Below are positions 1-5,626 of a DNA stretch of 8,949 nucleotides, piece by piece (position 1 is the stretch's first letter; each line of letters starts with the position of its first letter). A program made the translations under genes and the position numbers. The notes beneath the pieces are model-generated. The model was not told the origin of the DNA. It made no database searches and saw only the letters and a list, made by a program, of their open reading frames with translations. Location: NCBI GenBank assembly GCA_020057985.1, contig JAGVEU010000435.1, positions 1 to 8,949 on the forward strand, in the 5' to 3' direction. This DNA comes from Calditrichota bacterium (lineage in GTDB: Bacteria; Electryoneota; RPQS01).

Positions 1-417
1 TCAAAAACCATTCGTACGGCGCCGGAGAGCTTTGCCGAATTCGAGATTGGAAACGAGCCGCGCACTCCGCTCAAGATTCTGTCACATATAGGCGACTTAA
101 TGGATTGGGCGCTTTCGATGGCGCGAGGCGAGCCGAAGTGGAATGATTCTACGCCGCGCAACTGGGCAGCGGAAGCGGATCGTTTCCATGCGGCTCTGCA
201 GAGTCTCGACAGCTACTTCGCCTCGGATGAACCGCTTCACTGCGAAGCCGAGCGCCTGTTCCAAGGGCCGATTGCTGACGCCCTAACTCACACCGGACAA
301 CTGGCCATGCTTCGCCGATTCGCCGGTTCTCCTATCAAAGGCGAGAATTATTTCGTGGCAGAGATTGTTGCGGGGAATGTGGGGCCGGTGCAGGCTAAAC
401 CAAAGAAGGAATTTTAG
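1..417 (+). CDS. DinB-fold (DinB/YfiT-like) protein, 5' end outside window
   Basis: The frame is open from base 1, so the true start lies upstream; 138 residues are visible, with an internal Met at base 100. The sequence has the alpha-helical look of the DinB/YfiT superfamily (putative metal-dependent enzymes of four-helix-bundle fold). Two histidines sit in helix-like contexts typical of its metal site: HIGDL (visible residue 29) and HTGQL (about residue 98), the latter in the stretch ADALTHTGQLAMLRRFAG. The end, with GENYF followed by a VGP-containing tail, is also usual for one uncharacterised branch. The substrate is unknown; relatives include thiol- or DNA-damage-linked proteins, but nothing here fixes a role. 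The stop is 11 nt before the cysteine synthase-like gene, suggesting one transcript. A decayed copy of this gene's end lies at 1464-1532. Confidence 0.72.
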   Translation, partial: SKTIRTAPESFAEFEIGNEPRTPLKILSHIGDLMDWALSMARGEPKWNDSTPRNWAAEADRFHAALQSLDSYFASDEPLHCEAERLFQGPIADALTHTGQLAMLRRFAGSPIKGENYFVAEIVAGNVGPVQAKPKKEF

Positions 418-428
418 AAGATAGATTC

Positions 429-1352
429 ATGGACATTCTCGGTACAATCGGAAACACATCTTTGGTTCGACTCCGCAAGGTCGTTCCGCCCGATTGTGCA
501 GAGATCTTCGTAAAGCTCGAGTGGGAGAATCCCACCGGCAGTATGAAGGATCGGATGGCGCAGGCGGCGATTTTGCGGGCGGAGCAGGATGGGCGACTCA
601 GACCCGGTGATACCGTGGTCGAGTACACCGGTGGCAGCACGGGAACATCACTGGCCTTGATCTGCGCCGCCAAGGGCTATCGGATCAAGATTGTGACCTC
701 GGATGCGTTCAGTCGGGAAAAGCGGGATCACATGGCGGCGCTGGGAGCGGAACTGACGCTCATTCCAAGCGAGGGCGGCCTCACCACCAAGAAACTGATT
801 CTCGACATGATCGAGGCCGCGCGAAAGTTGAGCAGGGAGCCGCACACCTACTGGACTGACCAGCTCAATAACCATGACAGCATTGCGGGTTATTACTCGC
901 TGGGCGAGGAGATCTGGCGTCAAACGAATGGCGAGATAGACGCCTTTGTTCACGGCGTGGGCACAGGAGCTTCTTCGCGTGGGGTTGCAACGGTGCTGAA
1001 GCGATACAAGCCGGATATCAAAATCGTTGCATTCGAGCCTGCGGAATCCCCTGTGTTGCTCGGAGGCCAGGCAGGGCCGCATGACATCGAAGGAGTCGGA
1101 GTTGGTTTCATCCCTCCGCTCTGGGATCCGACTCTCGTGGACGAGATTCTGCCCGTCAGCACACAGGATGCTCAGGATATGGCGCGGCGCCTCGCACGGG
1201 AGGAGGCTCTCTTTGCGGGAACCTCTTCCGGTGCCAACGTCGTCGCTGCAATTCAAGTGGCAAAGCGGCTGGGGCCGAAAGCCAAAGTAGTCACACTCAT
1301 GGTTGACTCCGGCCTCAAGTACCTAAGCACCGATGTGTATGGGATCAAATAG
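429..1352 (+). CDS. PLP-dependent cysteine synthase / cystathionine beta-synthase family enzyme
   Basis: This 307-aa protein is a fold-type II PLP enzyme of the cysteine synthase (O-acetylserine sulfhydrylase) family, whose members form cysteine from an activated serine and sulfide. Seen directly: the N-terminal GNTSLVRL; the PLP-lysine motif NPTGSMKDRMA with Lys40 as the Schiff-base lysine; a glycine-rich substrate loop TGGSTGTS at 67-74; a phosphate-binding GTGAS loop at 178-182; and DSGLKYLS near the C terminus (D293). Length matches stand-alone CysK/CysM proteins, and no CBS domain follows. The substrate loop differs from the usual TSGNTG of CysK: the Asn is Ser and an extra Gly precedes it. 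The sulfide-accepting O-acetylserine reaction is therefore likely but not certain; O-phosphoserine-using or cystathionine beta-synthase-like enzymes are alternatives. The ATG at 429 has a purine-rich stretch (AGAAG) upstream and keeps the conserved N terminus intact. It probably shares a transcript with the DinB-like gene before it. Confidence 0.9.
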   Translation: MDILGTIGNTSLVRLRKVVPPDCAEIFVKLEWENPTGSMKDRMAQAAILRAEQDGRLRPGDTVVEYTGGSTGTSLALICAAKGYRIKIVTSDAFSREKRDHMAALGAELTLIPSEGGLTTKKLILDMIEAARKLSREPHTYWTDQLNNHDSIAGYYSLGEEIWRQTNGEIDAFVHGVGTGASSRGVATVLKRYKPDIKIVAFEPAESPVLLGGQAGPHDIEGVGVGFIPPLWDPTLVDEILPVSTQDAQDMARRLAREEALFAGTSSGANVVAAIQVAKRLGPKAKVVTLMVDSGLKYLSTDVYGIK

Positions 1353-1404
1353 GCCCCGGCGTATCGGTTCGCAGAGGTACGTATCATCACGTGTCCCCTA
1401 AACT

Positions 1405-1532
1405 CGCCGAGTCGCATGTAGGGGCCGATTGCATCGCCCGTTATTTGCAACCCGACAAGAGCCAACTATGTCGCGGAAATTGTTGCGGGGAATGTAGGGC
1501 CGGAGCAGGCCAAGGCGAAGAAAGAGTTTTAG
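1405..1532 (+). pseudogene. Decayed, internally deleted second copy of the DinB-like gene
   Basis: Bases 1464-1532 read 22 codons and a TAG. Compared with the end of the gene at 1-417, 20 of 22 residues match, with one codon missing. About nine codons differ only synonymously and two differ in amino acid, so the copy diverged as a coding gene before it died. Upstream, the short match GGGCCGATTGC (about 1422-1432) corresponds to the GPIA segment of the intact gene. It runs through GACAA straight into the tail, as if the LAMLRRFAGSP region had been deleted. Similarity before about 1405 is too weak to claim, and there is no open frame linking the pieces. The remnant lies between the cysteine synthase and the NDT-like gene. 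Confidence 0.75.
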
Positions 1533-1615
1533 GTCAAATGCTGGGGCAAAAGTGCGCTTAAGGCACGGACGAGGATACGCCACACGCGGAGAAGAGAGTC
1601 ACTTCGTAGAATTTC

Positions 1616-2674
1616 ATGAATATGAGCACCGGAATTAGATATAGGGATCCCCTACTTAGGCGCGTTCTGATAGAAGTATCCGATCCTGTGGAGGATGGCT
1701 ATTCTGACAATATCATTATTAATCTGACGTTTGAATCCATCGACGACCAGTCGTACTTCCAGACAGCGCTAGTCTTCAGTAAGATTCAATTCGCGATGCT
1801 CGGTTTGACTATAAAGCGCATCCCAGCCGACGAATTGGAAAAGCTCGCCAAGTGGCTGATCATCAACGGCAGTTATCGGCTGGATCGCAACGAAATTCAG
1901 ATTGATCCTAACGCGCCTGGACAGCTCAGCTATTATGTCAATCACAGAGGCGATTTCGCCTTTGTTCATCCGCCATTGATTGACTTGCCGGTCAGAGAGA
2001 GCCAAGTGTGTAGGAGAGCTATCATCTCTGAGCTCTATCATGCAGGGACTTTGACGCGATCCGAGATCGTAGATCGCACGCACATGCCTCAAGAGACTGC
2101 TAACGCGGAGATAAACGGACTACTGGCGCATCAAGAGTACTTGATTCTGAACCCGGACGGCAGGGATCTTCACTTTCTGAGTACGCGAGGTCGCGAGCAC
2201 TACGAAAATAGTCTGCGCCGTCGCTCGGGGTTGGCTTTCATAATTGCTGCATGCCACGCCTATGACAGGGCAGGCGCGGTCATTGAGGAGAAAGACACCT
2301 CGCACCTGAAAGTACTTGAGTTATACAAACAAACGTTGCGAGACGCTGGGTACGACCCCAAGTTCCAGGAACATGAGGAACCGCAGAAAAACATCTATGT
2401 AGATATCTTTGACTACATAGATGCGAGTGAGATCGTGATTGCCGACATCACTTGGGAGAGGCCGAGTTGCTACATCGAGATCGGTTATGCGCTCGCTCGG
2501 CAGAAGCCGACAATCCTTTTTGTCGAGGCGGAGTACTTTGAGATACAAATGAAGAAAAAGCTGCCTTTCGATCTTTCTCTGGTCAAATATCAGGATTACC
2601 TGTATGCCGAGCCGGAGAAACTCAGGAAGGAGTTGGAGGAGCGAGTCAGAGTGTGGCGCGGGAGGCTGACGTGA
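1616..2674 (+). CDS. Winged-helix protein with C-terminal nucleoside 2-deoxyribosyltransferase-like domain
   Basis: 352 aa in three visible parts. Residues 1-130 are an unrecognised mixed alpha/beta region. Residues about 131-197 look like a winged helix: a helix RRAIISELYHAG, then SEIVDRTHMP / ETANAEINGLLAHQEYL as turn and recognition helix, and a wing ending in STRGREHYE. Residues about 205-345 resemble the nucleoside 2-deoxyribosyltransferase-like (Rossmann-type) domains: EIVIADITWERPSCYIEIGYAL (D277 in IADIT, E288 in YIEIGYA), a following strand KPTILFV, and LPFDL near the end. In true deoxyribosyltransferases a Glu is the nucleophile; E288 is the candidate here. Related domains cleave N-glycosidic bonds of nucleosides or nucleotides and recur in antiviral effectors. 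The actual reaction is not shown by the sequence. A second ATG at codon 3 is an equally possible start; a purine run (1588-1598) lies rather far upstream. Gene debris on both sides suggests an accessory locus. Alternative: a regulator that senses a nucleotide with a dead enzyme domain. Confidence 0.75.
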   Translation: MNMSTGIRYRDPLLRRVLIEVSDPVEDGYSDNIIINLTFESIDDQSYFQTALVFSKIQFAMLGLTIKRIPADELEKLAKWLIINGSYRLDRNEIQIDPNAPGQLSYYVNHRGDFAFVHPPLIDLPVRESQVCRRAIISELYHAGTLTRSEIVDRTHMPQETANAEINGLLAHQEYLILNPDGRDLHFLSTRGREHYENSLRRRSGLAFIIAACHAYDRAGAVIEEKDTSHLKVLELYKQTLRDAGYDPKFQEHEEPQKNIYVDIFDYIDASEIVIADITWERPSCYIEIGYALARQKPTILFVEAEYFEIQMKKKLPFDLSLVKYQDYLYAEPEKLRKELEERVRVWRGRLT

Positions 2675-2736
2675 AATCAGCGCTGGTTTAGCAATTGGCG
2701 GCTCATCACAATTCGTTCACTCATATTTTGAGACTC

Positions 2737-2790
2737 ATGATCCACAACGTCATTACCCACAAATTACGTTTGGTTTCGCTTGGAGGCTGA
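2737..2790 (+). pseudogene. Truncated 5' end of an epimerase paralogue, now a 17-codon mini-ORF coupled to hicB
   Basis: From the ATG at 2737 the first 13 codons match the start of the intact epimerase at 3236 in 9 of 13 residues (both share VIT and KLRL). Most of the remaining nucleotide changes are in third or synonymous positions (att/atc, acc/aca, tta/ctc, ttg/ctc). The match ends after codon 13; four unrelated codons and a TGA follow. That TGA overlaps the ATG of the HicB gene (TGATG), so the remnant may act as a short translated leader for it. It reads as what is left of a diverged epimerase gene cut at the point where the hicB segment joins. Confidence 0.6.
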
Positions 2791-3071
2791 TGTCTAAGGC
2801 TAACGAGATCCACTTCCTAATCGTCATCGAGAAAGCAAATCGCAATTACTCCGCCTTTTCGCCTGATCTGCCCGGTTGTGTGGCTTCGGGCCGCACCCGC
2901 AAGCAGGCGGAAGCCAACATGCATGCTGCGATTCAGATGCACATCGAAGGTCTCATCGAAGATGGAATCAGAGTGCCGGCCTCAACGTCAAGCGCGGCGT
3001 ATGTTATCTATGAATCGCAAGGGAGAAAACGCTCCACGACGACGCGACCCTCAAATCGAAAGAGTCTTTGA
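2790..3071 (+). CDS. Orphan HicB-family antitoxin-like protein
   Basis: 93 aa. Residues about 7-70 have the HicB partial-RNase-H-like fold signature: YSAFSPDLPGCVASG, then TRKQAEANMHAAIQMHIEGLIEDG, then RVPASTS. HicB proteins normally neutralise the small dsRBD-like mRNA interferase HicA and bind their own operator. No HicA-like gene of about 60-80 codons is seen on either side, so this is a solitary member. The last 20 or so residues are basic and Ser/Thr/Arg-rich (RKRSTTTRPSNRKS), and no clear ribbon-helix-helix or HTH DNA-binding domain is present. GGAGG (2782-2786) lies 3 nt from the ATG, a short spacing, and the start overlaps the stop of the preceding mini-ORF. Family assignment is fairly safe; antitoxin function is doubtful without a toxin. 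Confidence 0.78.
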   Translation: MSKANEIHFLIVIEKANRNYSAFSPDLPGCVASGRTRKQAEANMHAAIQMHIEGLIEDGIRVPASTSSAAYVIYESQGRKRSTTTRPSNRKSL

Positions 3072-3088
3072 ATTTCTAATTTTCCAGA

Positions 3089-3147
3089 GGGCAGGTCTCC
3101 GTTTGTTCGTTACATAAGGGTGCTTGTAATTTGATTCAGACCTGCCC
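3089..3147 (+). repeat. Split inverted repeat GGGCAGGTCT ... AGACCTGCCC
   Basis: Bases 3089-3098 and 3138-3147 are perfect 10-bp reverse complements, separated by 39 nt. They lie just after the hicB stop, in the gap before the epimerase. With such a long loop this is a poor terminator, and there is no T-run after the second arm. It resembles a palindromic intergenic repeat split by an insertion. A degenerate relative of the left arm may occur at about 6940-6960. Confidence 0.55.
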
Positions 3148-3200
3148 CTACGCAAAGGCATTTTCAATTCGTTATTCATAATTCAAAATCATACATTCCG

Positions 3201-3220
3201 GGCGGGTGAGGACACCCGCC
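3201..3220 (+). repeat. Perfect 8-bp hairpin with AGGA tetraloop upstream of the epimerase
   Basis: GGCGGGTG (3201-3208) pairs fully with CACCCGCC (3213-3220) around an AGGA loop. The hairpin ends 15 nt before the epimerase ATG and 5 nt before its GAGG ribosome-binding site, so it would shape the 5' leader without covering the site. It has the same build (8-bp GG...CC stem, tetraloop ending in GA) as the hairpins at 6980 and 7350, and may belong to the same class of dispersed palindromes. Confidence 0.6.
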
Positions 3221-3235
3221 TTGGCGAGGCAAGAC

Positions 3236-3691
3236 ATGATCAAAGACGTCATCACACAAAAACTCCGTCTCATTCCGGATGAGCGCGGGCGGCTGCTCGA
3301 AATCATTCGCAAGGATCAGCCGCACTATCTGCCCATCGCGCAGGTTTACATGACCACCAACTATCCGGGGGTGGTCAAGGCCTGGCATTATCACAAGAAA
3401 CAGTCCGACCAAATGACCTGCGTGAAAGGCATGGTCAAGGTTGTACTCTACGATGCGCGCGAAGACTCGCCCACCAAGGGCGAAGTCAACGAATTTTTCA
3501 TCGGCGAGCATAATCCGATGCTGCTGCAAATTCCGCCGGGTGTGTATCACGGCTGGAAGTGCGTTTCCGAGAGCGAGTCGGTGGTGGTCAACTGCCCCAA
3601 TCAACTTTACGATTATCAGAATCCCGATGAGCACCGCGCCGCATGGGATGATCCGGGCATTCCGTATGACTGGGAAATACAATACAAATAG
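3236..3691 (+). CDS. RmlC-like dTDP-4-dehydrorhamnose 3,5-epimerase family (cupin)
   Basis: 151 aa with the RmlC cupin signature: DERGRLLEI near the N terminus; AWHYHKKQSDQMTCVKGMV, giving the HxH and the conserved Gln/Asp region; the DAREDSPTKGEV turn; IPPGVYHGW with the second His; and NQLYDYQNPDE near the active-site tyrosine region. Family members epimerise C3 and C5 of nucleotide-linked 4-keto-6-deoxy sugars for cell-surface glycans. It is shorter than typical RmlC proteins (about 180 aa), so related epimerase or ketoisomerase activities, or a different NDP-sugar, are possible. No other rml genes are in the window. The ATG at 3236 is chosen because GAGG (3226-3229) sits 6 nt upstream and the remnant paralogue at 2737 begins at the same residue. 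An in-frame ATG at 3206 lies inside a hairpin and adds ten unlikely residues. Confidence 0.85.
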   Translation: MIKDVITQKLRLIPDERGRLLEIIRKDQPHYLPIAQVYMTTNYPGVVKAWHYHKKQSDQMTCVKGMVKVVLYDAREDSPTKGEVNEFFIGEHNPMLLQIPPGVYHGWKCVSESESVVVNCPNQLYDYQNPDEHRAAWDDPGIPYDWEIQYK

Positions 3692-3700
3692 GAAATTAAT

Positions 3701-3718
3701 AATTAATAATTATTAATT
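3701..3718 (+). repeat. Perfect 18-bp AT-only palindrome between epimerase and next gene
   Basis: Bases 3701-3718 equal their own reverse complement and consist only of A and T. The palindrome fills most of the 30-nt gap between the epimerase stop and the ATG at 3722. It has no loop spacing and no T-tail typical of an intrinsic terminator. It could be a protein-binding site, a cruciform, or a simple-sequence expansion of an ATTAAT unit, which also recurs just upstream. Confidence 0.5.
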
Positions 3719-3721
3719 GCA

Positions 3722-4312
3722 ATGGCTTCTTCTTCCAATCATAACAGCCTATCCAATGATGTCGTCGAGCGGCGGACGTGGGATTGGTTTGCCGGAGCGG
3801 TAGCGGCGCGCTATGGCCCGGCACACTATCGCCTGATTCATCCGCCTGAGAATGATCTCTGGCCGGACGTGTATGCGATTCGCGGCAACGAGCGCGTTGG
3901 GTTCGAGATTACCTCGCCACTCAGGCCGGAAGACGTCGTGAGCAAGCCCAACGGAAATGGGAGTGAACAACCTGATGAAGAACCGCCGCCCCGTCAGAAA
4001 CTGCTCGAACGGCGCGTGATCGAAGCTGTGCGCCGCAAAATCAAGAAATATGGCAATAAACCCTCAGACTTTCCGCTTGGCTTGCTGGTCACGCTTGCGC
4101 ATCCGTCAAGCCTGAAATTCTCATCCACGGAAACAGACCTGAAGCACCTGTCGCAGGTCGTCAAGAGCCACCTTGGGCATCTTCTGCATCAGCCGATTGA
4201 TGCGGTCTATCTTGTCGGCCCCGGTTCACGGGCGGTATTACTATGGCGAAGACGCGGCCCGAAGTGGAGCAAGCTGTTTCCGGAGTTGGATGAGCTAACG
4301 AAACCATCATAG
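3722..4312 (+). CDS. Uncharacterised protein with possible PD-(D/E)XK-like core
   Basis: 196 aa, not recognised with confidence. A helix-rich start (residues about 13-30, with RRTWDWFAGAVAARYG) is followed by a loop and the stretch PDVYAIRGNERVGFEIT (48-64). Asp49 and Glu62 sit at the ends of two likely beta-strands, as in the D...ExK core of restriction-endonuclease-like folds, but Thr64 occupies the usual Lys position. A polar, Pro/Glu/Gly-rich linker (about 70-92) precedes a strongly basic helix ERRVIEAVRRKIKKY (96-110), which could supply the missing lysine. Later strands GLLVTLA (120-126) and AVYLVGP (161-167) complete an alpha/beta arrangement. No signal peptide or membrane segment. Nuclease activity is only a guess. 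The ATG directly follows the AT palindrome and no strong Shine-Dalgarno is seen, so the start is not firmly set; GTGs further in would lose the first helix. Confidence 0.55.
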   Translation: MASSSNHNSLSNDVVERRTWDWFAGAVAARYGPAHYRLIHPPENDLWPDVYAIRGNERVGFEITSPLRPEDVVSKPNGNGSEQPDEEPPPRQKLLERRVIEAVRRKIKKYGNKPSDFPLGLLVTLAHPSSLKFSSTETDLKHLSQVVKSHLGHLLHQPIDAVYLVGPGSRAVLLWRRRGPKWSKLFPELDELTKPS

Positions 4313-4337
4313 TACAAACTCATAGAAAGAGAAACCT

Positions 4338-5570
4338 TTGACATTCGATAAATTTGATTTAGACAAGCGGCTGATGAAAGGCATCGCCGCGATGGGCTAT
4401 GAACGCCCGACTCCGATTCAGGATGCGACCATTCCGCTGGCTCTGAAAGGCCGGGATCTGATTGGCTCGGCGCAGACCGGAACCGGCAAGACCGCCGCCT
4501 TTGGTTTGCCAATCTTGCAGCGACTGCTGGAGGGGAGACGCGGCACATTTCGCGCGCTGATTCTCAGTCCCACCCGCGAATTGGCCGTGCAAATTGACCA
4601 GTCGCTCAAGAGCTATGCAAAGCACACCAAGCTGCAAGTGCTGGCGATTTATGGCGGTGTTTCGTATGGCCCGCAGGAAGAGCGACTCAAACAAGGCGTG
4701 GATGTTATTGTGGCTACGCCGGGGCGGCTGCTTGATCACATTCAGCGCGGTCGTATCAAATTCAAAACCCTCGAGACGCTTGTGCTCGACGAAGCCGACC
4801 GCATGTTGGATATGGGATTCCTGCCCGACATCAACCGAATTCTCAGCTATCTTCCCAGCGAACGGCAGACCATGATGTTTTCCGCGACCATGCCGTCGGA
4901 GATTCAGGCGCTGGCGGGGAAAATGCTGCTCAATCCCGAGCATGTGCAAGTCGGTTTACGTTCCTCAGCAGCGGTGGGAATCACGCACGCCGTCTATCCG
5001 GTTTCAGCACATCTGAAGGCGGACTTGTTGCTTGCCATTCTTCGCGAGACGCAATCGCCGTCGGTGCTTGTGTTTACGCGCACCAAGCGGCGCGCCGATC
5101 GTGTGGAAAAACTGCTGGCCAAGTCAGGAAAGAAGATTGCTGTGATTCATGGAGACCGGACACAGAAGCAGCGCACCGCCGCACTCGATGGCTTCAAGCA
5201 AGGGAAGTATCAGGTCTTAGTGGCCACAGACATTGCCGCACGCGGTCTCGACGTGGAAGCGATTACGCATGTCATCAACTTCGATGTGCCCGGCACTCCC
5301 GAAGATTACGTACATCGCATCGGACGCACGGCGCGAATGGCGGCCCTTGGTGATGCCTTCACGCTCGTGTCGCCGGAGGAAGAAATGCTCATGCGCGAAG
5401 TGGAGCAGCATCTGGGTCATGCCCTGCCGCGCGTGGCGTTGCGCGATTTCAAATATGACACACCGGCGCCGGAAAGATCCATCGGCCTGCAAAAAGCGAG
5501 TGTGAATACTCCAACGGTGAAGAAGAGCTTCTTCTCTCCCAAGCGGCCGAAGCTGCCAAGAAAAAAATAG
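4338..5570 (+). CDS. rhlE: DEAD-box ATP-dependent RNA helicase, RhlE type
   Basis: 410 aa with the full DEAD-box motif set in order: upstream aromatics F3/F6 and Q-motif GYERPTPIQ (20-28); motif I AQTGTGKT (45-52); Ia PTRELA; Ib TPGR; motif II DEAD (151-154) within VLDEADRMLDMGF; motif III SAT; motif IV VLVFTRTK; motif V ATDIAARGLD; motif VI HRIGRTAR. The protein unwinds short RNA duplexes with ATP; RhlE-type members act in ribosome assembly and RNA turnover and are often cold-related. The C terminus is short and basic (KKSFFSPKRPKLPRKK), as in RhlE-like proteins that bind RNA through a flexible tail; there is no DbpA or CsdA RNA-binding domain. A TTG start is inferred: the next ATG (codon 13) would lose the F..F part of the Q-motif region. 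The gap after the previous gene is only 25 nt. Confidence 0.93.
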   Translation: MTFDKFDLDKRLMKGIAAMGYERPTPIQDATIPLALKGRDLIGSAQTGTGKTAAFGLPILQRLLEGRRGTFRALILSPTRELAVQIDQSLKSYAKHTKLQVLAIYGGVSYGPQEERLKQGVDVIVATPGRLLDHIQRGRIKFKTLETLVLDEADRMLDMGFLPDINRILSYLPSERQTMMFSATMPSEIQALAGKMLLNPEHVQVGLRSSAAVGITHAVYPVSAHLKADLLLAILRETQSPSVLVFTRTKRRADRVEKLLAKSGKKIAVIHGDRTQKQRTAALDGFKQGKYQVLVATDIAARGLDVEAITHVINFDVPGTPEDYVHRIGRTARMAALGDAFTLVSPEEEMLMREVEQHLGHALPRVALRDFKYDTPAPERSIGLQKASVNTPTVKKSFFSPKRPKLPRKK

Positions 5571-5591
5571 ACCGTTCTAACCCCCCTTAGT

Positions 5592-5611
5592 CCCCTCACG
5601 GTTCGTGGGGG
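5592..5611 (+). promoter_or_regulatory. GC-rich hairpin overlapping the transporter's probable Shine-Dalgarno
   Basis: CCCC-T-CACG pairs with CGTG-GGGG around a GTT loop, with one bulged T. The right arm runs into GGGGGAG (5607-5613), the only Shine-Dalgarno-like sequence before the GTG start at 5627, so folding would mask part of it. No U-run follows, so it is a weak terminator for the helicase gene. It may be a translational control element or another dispersed palindrome. Confidence 0.4.
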
Positions 5612-5626
5612 AGATTTCACTAATCC

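Noticed and set aside
648..1256. Long minus-strand ORF opposite the cysteine synthase gene
   Set aside because: It mirrors a well-supported PLP enzyme, its translation has no family features, and no ribosome-binding site is seen.
2675..2789. A HicA toxin gene before or after hicB
   Set aside because: No ORF of suitable length with a start and ribosome-binding site; the space is filled by the epimerase remnant, and downstream by the split inverted repeat.
1533..3235. A retron around the wHTH/NDT-like gene
   Set aside because: No reverse transcriptase ORF (no YxDD-type protein) and no msr/msd-like inverted-repeat architecture in the window; only the effector-like domain types match.
3206..3235. 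Upstream in-frame ATG for the epimerase
   Set aside because: It lies within a perfect hairpin, lacks a Shine-Dalgarno, and the paralogue remnant at 2737 begins at the later Met.
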